Notes: generated by a model not told the origin, from the letters alone. A DNA stretch of 64,000 bases from Miscanthus floridulus (GCF_019320115.1 NC_089595.1:112422461-112486460); one strand, 5' to 3'; shown: positions 33,142 through 44,440, numbered from the stretch's first letter. Made by a program: numbers and translations.

Positions 33142-33152
33142 GCTCGGGGGCT
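33142..33152 (+). other. Polypurine tract region of Tat element A
   Basis: GCTCGGGGGCT directly before the 3' LTR; the same tract lies next to the 3' LTR of element C on the minus strand (46855-46867). Confidence 0.65.
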
Positions 33153-33535
33153 TGTCGATACGGGACCCATAGGATACCCCGCAAGGGAGAGAAAGATCTA
33201 GTTCAACTAGGATTCTTCCCATGTAAATCTTAGTAGCAGAACTATTAAGTAATCCTACTAGGAAATCTCATTGTAAACCGACTAGGACTCTGGCCTTCTG
33301 ACTATATAAAGGAGGGCAGGGCTCCTATCAACAGAACACGACACTTGAGAATCAATCCAACGCAAAGGCCTAAGGCCGACTGGACGTAAGGTTATTACTC
33401 GATCTACGATCGAGGGCCTGAACCAGGATAAATCGGCTGTCTCTTGCGTTAACCATCGAGTTCAGCATACGCCGAAGCCCGAACATACTGCCCCGGGTAC
33501 CCCCGTGGCAGGCTATCGGTGGTGAAACATCGACA
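33153..33535 (+). repeat. 3' LTR of Tat element A
   Basis: TGTCGATACGGG to ACATCGACA, 383 bp, matching 19414-19797. Followed by the target copy ACGTC. Confidence 0.93.
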
Positions 33536-33540
33536 ACGTC
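33536..33540. repeat. Target site duplication ACGTC (right) of Tat element A
   Basis: Identical to 19409-19413. Confidence 0.9.
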
Positions 33541-33790
33541 CTAGTCCAGCCCCACCTTGCCCGGGGCGCCGGCGCCGGCAGCGCCGTGCAGGAGGTCGTC
33601 CAAGCTGCCGTTCGTCGTGTACTCGTAGAGGAGCAGCGTGGCCTCGCCGTCGGTGCACCACCCCAGCAGCCGGACGATGTTGCGGTGCCGAAGGTGGCCC
33701 AGCACCTCCACCTTGGCGAGCACCTCCACCTCTAGAACACGGTCATCCGCCACGGTCCGACGACGACGTCCACGCTACCGCCGCCCGGCG
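33541..33790 (-). pseudogene. LRR receptor-like kinase, N-lobe fragment
   Basis: The minus strand encodes [28 protein letters not shown], then [18 protein letters not shown] and KVGLD, followed by TAG where kinases of this kind have Trp. This is the alpha-C helix to hinge part of the kinase domain. It joins 19408 in frame once the Tat element and one target copy are removed ([16 protein letters not shown]). The ATP-binding loop is missing and upstream sequence is unrelated. Confidence 0.82.
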
Positions 33791-33859
33791 CGCCGGTGCC
33801 GTCCTCGTGCCACTGCTCCGCAGGAACACTGCCGTCGTAAGCATTGTATCCGACCTCTA

Positions 33860-34269
33860 GAACGGGTCCACCGATGGAGAGCTACAGCGGGTCCGGCACG
33901 AGCTGGTGCAACCAGTTCACGATCCTGCTCCGGCGCAGCCTCAAGGAGCGTCGGCACGAGACGTTCACGTCGCTGCGCATCTTCCAGATCATGGCCCCCG
34001 CGCTGGTCGCGGGCGCCATGTGGTGGCAATCCACGCCGCTGGCGGTGCAGGACCGGCTGGGCCTGCTTTTCTTCGTCTCCATCTTCTGGGGTGTCTTCGC
34101 CTCCTTCAACGCCGTGTTCGCCTTCCCGCAGGAGCGGCCGGTCCTCGCCCGCGAGCGCGCGTCGGGGATGTACGCGCTCTCCTCCTACTTCATGTCGCCG
34201 CGCTCGTCGCCATGTTCTTCGGCTATCGGCTGCTGGCGTACCTCGCGCTGTGTCGCGTCAGGAAGTGAT
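33860..34269 (+). pseudogene. ABCG transporter fragment, right inverted arm, internally deleted
   Basis: The plus strand encodes WCNQFTILLRRSLKERR, QIMAPALVAGAMWW, LLFFVSIFWGVFASFNAVFAF and RERASGMYALSSYFMS. It then jumps, through a deletion of about 0.4 kb relative to the left arm and a frame change, to LVAMFFGYRLLAYLALCRVRK. The shared parts (34110-34197 and 34198-34475) are nearly identical to the left arm in reverse. The 3' flank to about 34475 is also shared. Not functional. Confidence 0.85.
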
Positions 34270-34475
34270 AGATCGATCTGATGATTTGACCCCCGGCGTC
34301 AGCTGCTGCTGTAGGTAGCTTGCTAGGGACGTGTCCATTAACTATTCCGGCTGGCCGGCCGGTAACATCCAACGCTCCAACCGTCGTAGGAACGCCCGCA
34401 TGGCCACGACATCATGCCACATCAGCACGAGAAGTCAACGTGGAGAAGTATGGACCTAAGTGATACGGCATATAA
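34110..34475. repeat. Right arm of the inverted duplication (partner 17853-18633)
   Basis: Reverse-complement match to 17853 to about 18140 and about 18545-18633, by direct reading. The left arm extends to the N gap, so the full length is unknown. Without Tat A the arms would be about 1.3 kb apart. Confidence 0.85.
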
Positions 34476-34490
34476 AGTTTATGCACCTAA

Positions 34491-35596
34491 AAAGCCACTT
34501 TAAAAGTTGATGGACCTAACCGAAATCCTCTCACAAGTTAATGGACGTCTGGTGCATTTAACTCTTTCTAGATCCTCTGGTCTCTTGTAACTCTACCTTT
34601 GTCGGAAAAAAACTCTCTTTGTGTGTGCTTGTTTGTTTTTCCCTTTTCTAATCGTGATTACGCTTTTTCGGTTCAGAGAATCCCTCACAATACACGGATC
34701 CACATGACAAATCGTGATTTTGTTGAAACGCACACACAACACAAGTATGGTCACCACACAAGCATGATTACAAAACAGTACGGCGAAATAGAATATCATG
34801 TTACTATATTTTTTTTCAGCGTTCACCCAACTTAAAATGACCTCTAGACTGATCCCTTTATGTGCACGCACAAGACCGACAGCACACAAAATTGTCTTTA
34901 TTCATGGGAGAAGAAATAAATGTTTACGTTTTTAAAGCCTGCTTATTCTAGGTTCTAGCAAATGCCTTAGGGCTTCACTAACGCTGCTTTTGAGCAGTAG
35001 CCTAAGTGCCATATATGATCGGATAAATAAAGTAGGTGCTCTAAACTTGTCATAGTTGCTTGCAGAAGCTACGTATGCTTGGAGAGAGAAGGTGGTCCAT
35101 GTTAAAAAAAAGAGGGAGAAAAAATAAAGGTGAGACATGATGAAAGAAAAAAGTTTCTTTATAAGCCACAAGTAATGATAGTTTGCATTGTATGAATAGT
35201 AATCTCAATATTTTATAATCTATATAGATTACCCCATTCCCTCTGCTCAAAACTGGTCTTTTCTTCTCCGGCAACGGAGAATCTTACCAAAAGAGTATTG
35301 TCATGCTGTCATCCATCATCGATGAGTCACGGGTTGGAAGGTTTCGGGAAAGAGGTCGGTGTTCGTCCCTGAAAAGTCACCTTGCCGTCGTCGGGCTTCG
35401 GTTGTTGGGCTTCTCAGCCTGCAGACTCCGTGCCAGGATCAGCCTCGTCCGCCGTGTAAAGCGCTGGCGGCTTAGTCAGCACGTGTATCCCGTTCACCCC
35501 TTGCCCCGGAATTCATTTTGCTGTAGATGAATCGCAATCTAGGACTCTGAAAAGGTCATGTTCTTAGGACGGCGCCGTTGGTTGCCTTTTTCACTA
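34491..35596. other. AT-rich intergenic stretch
   Basis: No supported gene. The start contains the phrases 'tggacctaa' and 'gtgcatttaactc', familiar from dispersed grass repeats near genes. The short open frames lack any recognisable domain. Confidence 0.4.
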
Positions 35597-35871
35597 GGGC
35601 CATATTTAGTTTCAACAAAATCCAAACTTTGGCACTATGTAAAAAGAAGATTTCCCATCACATTAAACTTACGGTACAAGTATGGAGTACTAAATATTGA
35701 CGAAATCAAAAACTAATTACACAGTTTGGTTGTACTTTGCGAGACGAATGTTTTGAGCCTAATTAGTCAACGATTGGACAATTATTATCAAATACAAACG
35801 AAATACTACAGTGCGCTACATGCCGCTACAGTGATTTGGGCGACGCCGGATTGGGCGAACTAAACGCGGCC
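35597..35871. mobile_element. MITE with GGGCC-TTTAGTT terminal inverted repeats
   Basis: Starts GGGCCATATTTAGTT and ends AACTAAACGCGGCC, imperfect inverted ends, flanked by CTA on both sides. The interior has AAAACTAATTACACAGTTTGG and GCCTAATTAGTC, typical of a very common grass MITE family (probably PIF/Harbinger-like). Non-coding. Confidence 0.75.
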
Positions 35872-36356
35872 TAGCACACCTTTTTTTCCCTTTCTTTCCT
35901 TCTTCTTGTTATTTGCTCTTTTGTTTCGAGCAAATCTCAAGCCTCAGTCAAAAGTCTGAGAGGCTGACGAAAGTATGAAGACCAAAGCCTGGAACAACGT
36001 TCTCGTGGATATCTTCTTTCTGTTACCTAATCTCCCAGTTAACTGCGAGTAGTATATGCACTAACGCGGCGCCTAATGCGTCACCACAAAGATTTGTTGT
36101 AGCCTGCGGTTATTGGTTGGTGTTGTGTGATGCGAAGCTTTCTGCGATGCGAAGCTTTCAGGATCCGTTGGTGCTCTGCAGGCTGTAGTGTAACGCCTTG
36201 CTCGTCACTCGTGACAAATCCATGAGTCGTCGACATCCTAAAAGGCGTCTTACAACGGTCAACGTGGGCTTCGGGTACGTATCTGACTGTCGCTGCTACC
36301 ATGTGATCCGTTTGGTTCAAGATGGTCAATACAGGTTACAGGACAACACCCTACTG

Positions 36357-36490
36357 TGGCTGCGTTCGGCTGACCTCAAACCCGCTTCTTTTTTCAGCCG
36401 GAACAGTATTTTTCTCTCACAAAATATCAGCTGCTACAGTAAAATTCAACCGCTACAGTGCTTTTTTGGGTCAGCCGAACGCACCCTGTA
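36357..36490. mobile_element. Short MITE with GCGTTCGGCTGACC inverted ends
   Basis: GCTGCGTTCGGCTGACC at the start is mirrored by GGTCAGCCGAACGCACC at the end. It shares AACAGTATTTTTCTCTCACA with the MITE at 63848-63966. The superfamily is uncertain (hAT-like or PIF-like). Confidence 0.7.
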
Positions 36491-36599
36491 TGTTACAACA
36501 CTGGTACAGATGAATTACCGGTTGATTCACCTGTGCCTTTGTCACTGTCATTCATCTGTGCCTTTGTCACCTGGAGTCCGTAAGCCTGCCAGTGATAAA

Positions 36600-37400
36600 T
36601 GCACCGTGCACTAGAGTCGACTACACTTCAGAGGAACTGATGCCGCTTTGTGTTGCTAAAAGTTGCAAAAATGCGCAAAGGCGCAACACCTGAATATTTA
36701 CCCAGTGCAACCCGAGTGGTTGTCTGGATCAGGCGAGGCGGAGTCGCGGACCCAGACGTCGGGCGTGGCCGAGGGGTCGGGCGAGACGGAGTCATGGACC
36801 CAAGCGTCGGGCGCGGCCGAGGGATCGGGCGAGACGGGGTCGCCAACCTAGGCGTCGGGCGCGGCCGTCGGGCGAACCGAGGGGTCGGGCGAGACGGAGT
36901 CGCGGACCCAGGCGTCGGGCGCGACCGAGGGATCAGGCGAGACGGAGTAGCCAACCCAGACGTCGGGCACGGCTATCGGGCGCGCCGAGGGGCCGGGCGA
37001 CCCGAGCCCCTGAGCCCCGTTGGGCTCGGTAGGGGTCGGACGAGTTTCGTGCGTTACCCCGTCCGCGGTTTCTGCAACCGGAGGGGTTGAGCTAACGTCG
37101 CTTGCCTCGATGGCTCGAGTGACGCGCTCGGTGAGCTCTCTAACGGGTATGTCCGAGTGGAATCCGGGTCCGTTGTTCATGACGGGGTTGGCATAACCCT
37201 CATGTGGCATTCCACTGCTTCTTAACCCGCCTCCCGGCAGATGCCTGAGCCGTTCCGGAGACCGACTCAGGTGGCCCGCTGGCCTCCCCTCGATGGAGAT
37301 TCTGTGGGCATGGCTCAAGGTTAGGATCGAACGAGATGGTCGAGATGACCCTGTTTGCTTCTGAGAAGATGGGGCGAGGGCTGCTAGGGCTCATCTGCGT
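36600..37400 (-). CDS. Unidentified minus-strand frame with 16-residue repeats (possibly retroelement-derived)
   Basis: The minus-strand frame holds GMPHEGYANPVMNNGPGFHSDI followed by ELTERVTRAIEASD (about 37210-37100), then at 37004-36741 five repeats of a 16- or 20-residue unit around SVSPDPS-PDAWV. All unit lengths (48 or 60 bp) are multiples of three. I do not recognise the protein. A second, diverged copy of the first part lies at 37670-37960. It may belong to the 3' region of Tat element B or to another element. Confidence 0.4.
36741..37004. repeat. In-frame minisatellite, 48/48/60/48/60-bp units
   Basis: Units begin GAGTCGCGGACCCAG or a variant and end GGGCGAGACG. Two units carry a 12-bp insertion. 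Total 264 bp. Confidence 0.85.
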
Positions 37401-37404
37401 TTTC

Positions 37405-37669
37405 TCCCCTGGCTCTATTTGACGCGAGGCGGCCTCGAGCCCTTCGCGGGCCGGCCTTCGAACCCCGGTCGGTCGTCGCTCATGTCGAATGAGGCGACTA
37501 CCGCTTCGTGACGCAACACGAAGCGTTGTGATGCATCAATTGCATATGCAATGCTTTGGATGTATGGGATGAATGAATTATTGTATGAATGAATGTGTGA
37601 ATGCATGTATGAGAAATGATGAATGAATGATTACGCTTTAAAAAATAAAATAAGAAGGTTTGGTAAAGT
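37405..37669 (-). other. Intron-like AT-rich spacer between the two related frames
   Basis: An AT-rich stretch with ATGAATGAATG runs. On the minus strand the upstream frame ends CAAG before GTAAC at about 37668, a plausible donor. No gene. Confidence 0.35.
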
Positions 37670-37960
37670 TACCTTGATGACTCGAGTGACGGGTTTGAGG
37701 AGCTCTTTATCGGATATGTCCGAATGGGATCCGTGTCCGTCATTCGTGATGGAGTTGGCATAGCCCGCATGGGGCATCCCTCTGCTCCTTACCTGTCTCT
37801 CGGCATTCGCCTGAGCCGTTCGATTGACTCGGGAAGCCCGTTGGTCTCTCCTTGATGGAGATCCCGTTGTTGGGCCCTTCCAAACCCTGCCTAGTAAGGC
37901 GGAGGGCCGTTTGCGTGTGGTTGCGCCTTGTTTCCTACGCCCGGCGTAGTGGTGGGCCAT
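37670..37960 (-). CDS. Unidentified minus-strand frame, second copy of the GYAN-type segment
   Basis: Reads RSRGMPHAGYANSITNDGHG then SHSDISDKELLKPVTRVIK, clearly related to 37100-37260. This suggests exon duplication or two related elements. It ends at a possible splice donor. Function unknown. Confidence 0.4.
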
Positions 37961-38028
37961 GCCCAGGCCGCGTCCCGTTTAACCAGGCATCGTCTCGTTG
38001 GCAGGGCGTGTCCCATCAGTTAGGACGC

Positions 38029-39963
38029 TGAAAGCTCTAGTTTGGTTTTAGTTAATTGATGAAACCCTAAGTGCTAACCTAGTTTATCAAAGTGATTATG
38101 AGATAGGTAGCACTACTCCAAGTGATAAAGCAATGGCGAAGATCATGACAATGGTGATGGCATGGTGATGGTCAAATGCTTAAACTTGGAAAAGAAGAAA
38201 GAGAAAAACAAAAGGCTCAAGGCAAAGGTAAAATTGTAGGAGCCATTTTGTTTTAGTGATCAAGACACTTAGCGAGTGTGATCACATTTAGGATAGATAG
38301 TTGTACTATTAAGAGGAGTGAAACTCGTATCGAAATGCGGTTATTAAAGTGCCACTAGATGCTCTAATTCATTGCATATGCATTTAGGATCTAGTGGATC
38401 ACTAACACCCTTGAAAATGTTTGTGAAAATACGCTAACACATATGCACAAGGTGATACACTTGGTGGTTGGCACATTTGATCAAGGGTGGTGAAGTTTAG
38501 GTGCAAGGGTAAGAAACTCCACCGTCGCCCTAGATAGAAAAGACGGAGGTCACTGTAAGTGACCAGACGCTGGTCTCTGTTGGACCGACGCGTCCGGTCA
38601 GTTGCAGCAGTGAGTGCGCGTTTCGGTCTTCGACCAGACGCTGTCGCTAAAAGTGACCGGACGCTGGCAGGGTGCGTCCGGTCAGTGCTGACGTACGCTG
38701 ACGTGGGGCGCACAGAAGAGACATTGAGTGACCGGACGCTGGGTGAGTCCGGTCGAGCATGACCGGATGTGTCCGGTCATGAAAATTCGCGTTTGGAACC
38801 TTACTGGAAATGACCGGACGTTGTGGTCCAGCGTCCGGTCACTTTCTAACCGACGCGTCCGGTCATCACTTGACCATTGAAATCGGATGATCGGCATTTG
38901 AAGTCGATGACACGTGGCGCACATCACACGACCGGACACTGAGGTCCAGCGTCCGGTCAATATGACCGGAGCGTCCGGTCAACCCGTGTTCAGTGCAATG
39001 AAGGGGTACAACGGCTCTATTTCGTGGGGGCTTCTATTTAAGCCCCATGGCCGGTTCAAGCTCACTCTCTTGCACATTTTCATTGACATAGCAACCTAGT
39101 GAGCTTAGCCAAAGCCCTCCTACTTATCTCCATCATTGATTCATCATCTTTGTGAGATTGGGAGAGAATCCAAGTGCATTGCTTGAGTGATTGCATCTAG
39201 AGGCACTTGGTATTCGTGTTTTGCTACGGATTTTGCTTGTTGCTCTTGGTGGTTGCCACCACCTAGATGGCTTGGTGCAGCGGTGGAGGATTGGCACGAG
39301 TTGGTGATTGTTCGTGGCCATCTCCGGTGATTGTGAGGGGATTTGTACCTTCCCCGGTGGAGCGCCGAAAGGTAACTCTAGTGGATTGCTCGTGTCATTG
39401 AGTTACCTCACTTGTGGGTAGGTTCTTGCGGTGTCCAATTATGTGGATGAGGTTTGTGCAACACCTCTTAGCCACCGAACCACCAAGTGTTGGTCGACAC
39501 AACGGAGACGTAGCGTGTTGGCAAGCACGTGAACCTCAGGAGAAAATCGGTTGTCTCTTGCCCTTTGGTATTCTCCCAGTGATTGATTTCATCTTCATCT
39601 TGTGATTGGTTCATCCCTCTACACGGCGGTATAATCACCCTACTCACTCTTTTATATTCTTGCAAACTAGTTGTGGCAAGCTCTTTAGTGTAATTAGAAT
39701 TGAGAGCTTGATTTGTTATTCAAGTTCATCTAGTAGAGCTCTTTAGTGTAGCAAGATTGAGAGCTCTTAGTGAGTAGTATCATAGCAAGTTGTGTGTCTA
39801 GTAATCATTGCAACTAGAATTGTTGGATAGGTGGCTTGCAACCCTCGTAGAGCTAAAGCAAGTTTGCATTACGCTATTTGTCTTACTAATCAAATTGCTC
39901 TAGTTGATTTGTAGAATTTTAAATAGGCTATTCACCCCCCTCTAGCCATATTAGGACCTTTCA
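38029..39963 (+). repeat. Solo LTR of a copia SIRE-like element
   Basis: TGAAAGCTCTAG to GGACCTTTCA, 1935 bp, flanked by GACGC at 38024-38028 and 39964-39968. There is no internal region: the product of recombination between two LTRs. It shares terminal sequence (CCTTTCA) and GACCGGACGC modules (about 38560-38985) with the LTR at 13113-14646. A weak TATA-like TATTTAAG lies near 39034. Confidence 0.93.
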
Positions 39964-40262
39964 GACGCATCCCATCGCATGCCTATCCGCATTAAATAGG
40001 GGAAGGGAGTGGGTTTTTTCACCCTATGCCTTCGTCTTTCTCCAACTGCTGCCTCTCCTCCTTAAATCGGGAAAGGGAGAGGGTTTTTCATCGCATTCCT
40101 TCGCCTTTCTCCAACTGCTACCTCTCCTCCTTCCTCCTTTTCGCCAAGCCTGTTCATACGCCATGGCAGTTTCTAGGGGAGAGAGAGTAGAGTGAGGGAG
40201 AGGAGAACTCACAGATCCATTTGTGAATCCAGAGCACGATGTTGAACTAGAGGCCATCCAAC

Positions 40263-43200
40263 ATGGACGAGGCGGTGCTGGCCGCCTTCATTGAGAAGGG
40301 GCTGCTTCCACCGAAGGAGGTGACGCATTAGAGGGCTCCTACGGCAGGGGAAGCCGTTCCGTGACCTCGGGCCAACGAGGTTGTCTCCTTCCTTGCCTTC
40401 CACGAGCGTGGGCTAGGATATCTCGCGTACTAGTTCCTATGCGGGCTCCTCAACGAGTGGGGCCTAGAGCTGCAGCACCTCAATCCGACTGGGGTGCTGC
40501 ACGTTGCCGGTTTCGTCACCATCTGCGAGACCTTCCTCGGGATAGAGCCACACGTGGACCTCTTCCGGTGGATCTTCACCGGGCGAGCCTTGTCAGAGGG
40601 GAAGCCTCCTAGGACCATGCCAGTTGGGGGCTTCGCCCTGTAGAAGAAGCCAAGGCCATCGGGCTCCTACCCCACGTACTCCCCCCGTGACTCCAATTGG
40701 GGGTGGCATGGGGAGTGGTTCTACATTAGGAACCCAGCGAAGGCGCCATTCCCGCCGTTCACCGGAAGAAGGCCGGAAAGGCAGGAGAGCTAGTCGTGGG
40801 GTCCCTCTAGTCAGCAGAACAAACTAGAGGTCATCGAGGCGGAGCTCTAGAAGCTGGTGCAGCACGGCCTCGATAGGATGCGGGTGTTCCACACCTTCTT
40901 TAGCCATCGAGTTGCCCCACTGGCGGAGAGGAGGTGGCCGATGTGGATGTACTCTGGCCCAACAGACCCCGACCACGTGTCGCCGGAGGAGTTGGCGAAG
41001 GACGAAGTCTGGAGCTGACTCGACCGAATGCTGCAACTGAGGGACAAAGAGTCCCTTGAAGGAAAGCTTGGACCTCTTCATGCCGTGAAGCTATCCAATT
41101 TAGTATGCTCCCCTCTTCTTATTCCGTGTCCTTTTCCCTCTTGCTCTCCTGTATTTTGACTTCGAGTCATCCATTTCATAGGGACTCGTGGGTTACAAGT
41201 CCCGGCCGCATCTTCCGAGGGGGGCGGAGGGCGCAGCTCAGCAAGCCGCTGTGAAATAGGTAGCGGTTGCCAAAAAGAAGAGAGCTGAGAAGGCTCGGAG
41301 GAGGCACGAGAAGGAGAAGGAGATCGCCCAGCGGGTGCGGGCCAGTGAAAACTGGAGCGACGTGGAGGCGGAGCTTGAGTCGGAGGAGCCCATGGAGATG
41401 GGTGGCGACGCGAGCACCTCCAAGGATGACGGAGACAGGGCATCGTCGTGACCTCAGTGGAGCATCGTGTGCCTACGGCCTCGTCCATCGGTGGTGGGTG
41501 GGATACGGAGAGGCGCGGTGACGTTCCTGCCTCAAGGAAGCATGCCGCGAGCTCGGATGCCGCCGTCGAGCGAGAGGCAAAGCGGCTACGGTCGCCGTGC
41601 CCTTCGGAGGCATTGTTGGCTTCACCCCCCTGCTCGAAGCGTGGCGGGGCATGCCGACCGGTCGGAGGAGCGTGCTTATACCCCCTCATCTTCAGGGTCG
41701 GTGTGTTCACGCAACCCATAATAGGGAGATGCCCCGTCAGTTGCCTCGGTGGGTGCGCCACAAGCCGGTGGTCGTGGCGACTCGTGGGCCAATCGGGAAC
41801 CGGCTGGGTCGGCACCTCCCTTGGTCGATGTGAGGGGGTAGGGGTCACGACCAATGAGCGGTCCTCATCCGGCAGGCTTCAGGGCCTTGACGCTTTGGTC
41901 TAGGTATGCATCTATGTTCCTTTTTGATCTCACAGTTGAGTTTTTTTAGCACGACTGACCTGTACTTATTTGACAACGGCTAAGGACTGATGGGTCTGGG
42001 CATCGCCCCGCCTCCCATGAGGGAGGAGTGGAGACCCATCCTATAGCGAGTCATGACGAGCGGCAGGGAAAGCAGACTAGTGGTGGTGTGACCTTCCCTT
42101 TTGGGGGTTGCGTCCTCCCGGCCGGTCGCAAGTATGGTGGCAGCGACGGTGGCAGCGATCCCCATGGTGACATCAGAGGTTGGGTCGGAGGTGACCCTTA
42201 TGATCCCTCCCCCAACAGCCACAGTGGAAAAGAGGAGGGAAACCAGGCTCCCTGCCTTGCCCGATGGAGGAACACATGACTCGCCCTCCTGGTCGAAGCT
42301 GGAGGGGTCAGGAGGAGACACGTCTAGGCTGGAGGCAGAATATCCGCCTATGGTCCATGGAGTCGAGATAGTGGAGATCCCCTGCTCCAGCGAGGCAGGC
42401 ACTAGGGTGGAGCCGCCAGCCATCCCTCCATCGCAGGAGTTGGTGATGGTCCGGTCGTCACACGATATTGCGATGGCTAGACCTTCTAGCGGGTTGGGGG
42501 CGACCCATGAGCAGATGTGGCCCTACCTCGATGACCCGAGGAAGGCTCGGTTCGTCCTTCATGATGAGGAGGATGTGGCGCTCTAGCACTTCTTAGAGGC
42601 GAGAGGACTGTCGATGGAGTCTGATCTCACCCAAACCAAGGCGAGGCTCAAGGAGGCCTTGGAGCGGGTTGAGCTTGTCCATCAGGCGGTTTCAGTCGAC
42701 CTACCACGTGTCGTAGAGGTAAGCTTTCTGTGTTTTTTGTGTTTGTCCTTGACTCCTTGGTCTTCCACTGGTTGTTTCAGTATGCTTGCTTCTTGCTTTA
42801 TAGGAGTTGGAGGCGACATCAATCCGCAAGTCATGTTTCCTCTAGGAGGAACATGGTCGGATGGAGCGGTAAACTGCGATGTCATGGTGGGTCGATGAGC
42901 TTGAGCGCCAGCTAGAATCCACCCACCGTGAGTCCCAAGACCGGGTGGCCGAGGCGATGGGGGCACGGTCGGTGGAACTGCTCGCGATGGAATGGGCGAC
43001 TGCTGCCGAGCAGGGGCTCGACACAGCGAAGGTCCACCTGGCGGAGACCGAGGTGGCACTCTAGAAGTCCTTGGAGGCTCTAGAGTTAGAGCGAAAGGCC
43101 TAGTCGGAGGCTGATCAAGAAGTGCTCGCGCTCTAGGGGTAGGTGCTTGGGGTGGAGGAGTCGAATGCTCGACTGCTCGACAAGGAGACCCAGCAGGAGG

Positions 43201-43937
43201 AAGGACTCTCTGTCCTTGAGAACACCCGCCTAAATATGTACCTGTTTTGCATTTGGTTGATGCCTTGGTTTTTCCTTTCCTTTGCTTCTGAGCTTGTCGT
43301 CTTTTTTCTAGAACTGGGCGGCAAAATTGGATCTCTGGAGCGGGAGCTGGAGATAGCCAAGGTGGCGATCGGTTGGAGCGCGGAGGCGCTAGCCAAGTCC
43401 CTTGAAGAGCGATGTGCTCTCGAGGGGGAGCTCGACTAGATCCGCAATGTCGTCTAGGTGGTTGTTTTAGAGGTGTTTGGGTTGGCGCTGAGCACCAGCA
43501 CGCCCGTCATCCAGCTGGTGGAGGTCCCGAATGAGGTTCCAGCGCTCATCTCCAATGGCATGTTCTATGGGATGTCGGGGGTGCTAACCTTAGTGGCGAC
43601 ATACCACCCGGACCTAGACTTCGCTGCCATCTATAGAGGGTACACCGATGGCTGGAGCACGGATGCCATCCATGCGCTTGGGGAGAGCTTGGTGCCATAC
43701 GAGCAGATGGTCACCGAGCAAGTCTCCGCATAGTGGGTGATGGAGGCTCGTCGTTCGAGTGTGGCTGAAGGCATGTGCCAGGAAGACATCATCCAGCATG
43801 CAGACGGTGTGGAGACCAGGTTGGAAGCTAGCGTCGTCCCACCTCCGACCAAGTCGAACGTCGTTCCATCGGAAAGCGAGCAACCCTTATCCTCATCGAT
43901 CGTGCCGTCAGCCGATGCCGTCGATCGATCACAATAG
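40263..43937 (+). pseudogene. Antisense gene of Tat element B ('putative gypsy-type transposon' domain, coiled coils)
   Basis: Reads MDEAVLAAFIEKGLLPPKEV, then NEVVSFLAFHERGLGYLAY, LELQHLNPTGVLHVAGFV and TFLGIEPHVDLFRWIF: the same domain as the antisense gene of element A, opposite to the element's gag-pol. Stops (TAG, TGA) occur early and repeatedly. Downstream are Lys/Glu-rich helices (about 41260-41440), Ser/Pro-rich parts, then coiled coils (about 42610-43440) split by probable introns (for example near 42718-42800 and 43232-43310). The final segment contains YRGYTDGWSTDAIHALG. Function unknown; clearly decayed. Confidence 0.72.
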
Positions 43938-44440
43938 GATTTAGAGTAGAAGTAGTTAGTATATGTAAAAGTTAAGTTCATGGGGGAGTCCCCGTGTGAA
44001 CAGTTTGTATTCATAAAAACTTTAATTTCATTTTGTGATGTGATCACTTTGTAAGGGGAAGCTTGTCCCATCCGTTCTTTGTTTTTTACCCTAGCATAGC
44101 TCTGTTTTTTATCCTTTATTTTTTGCACCTGCCCGTTTGACCTATAGGCTACAACCTTAAGAACCCAGGCGTGGCCCGCGAGGCTCAGCTACTCGTAACC
44201 GTATGTCGTGGCGGGGTGTGATCGGTCGAGAGTTTAAAACATAAGTTACATAGGGTGAATAAAGGAACGGACTACCCTTTCGTTTGGGTGAAAAGTATTA
44301 CTATATGATAGTAAAAAAGAGAGGTGGTATCACACCCTCATGGAGCCCCTGAGCGATCTAGGCCGAGCGTGCTCGGGCTGGGGTGCTTGTAGGAGCAAAC
44401 GTTGAATGAAAGAAAATGGTAAGACCGAGCTTTAGGGGAA
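43938..44440. other. Non-coding spacer of Tat element B
   Basis: Lies between the 3' ends of the antisense gene and integrase, which converge. No repeats or frames recognised. Confidence 0.4.

Larger units (their letters stand above)
19414..33535 (+). mobile_element. Tat element A, Ty3/gypsy non-chromovirus, complete with LTRs and target duplication
   Basis: A 14.1-kb element: 384-bp 5' LTR, primer site, one gag-pol frame (with stops), a tandem repeat array, an antisense multi-exon gene, a long 3' spacer, polypurine tract and 383-bp 3' LTR. The two RNase H domains (the second of archaeal type, before integrase) and the long 3' region with antisense gene mark the Tat lineage. The LTRs differ at about eight sites plus one 1-bp indel (about 98% identity, hand count), so it is young. 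The first two bases of the 5' LTR are TA instead of TG. It interrupts the captured kinase fragment. Confidence 0.93.

Noticed and set aside
36129..36160. Direct repeat GATGCGAAGCTTTC as a target duplication
   Set aside because: The copies are only a few bases apart and no element lies between them; a simple local duplication.
41078..41854. 258-residue minus-strand frame in Tat B
   Set aside because: It lies opposite the decayed antisense gene, is Pro/Ser/Arg-rich and matches no domain; probably a shadow.
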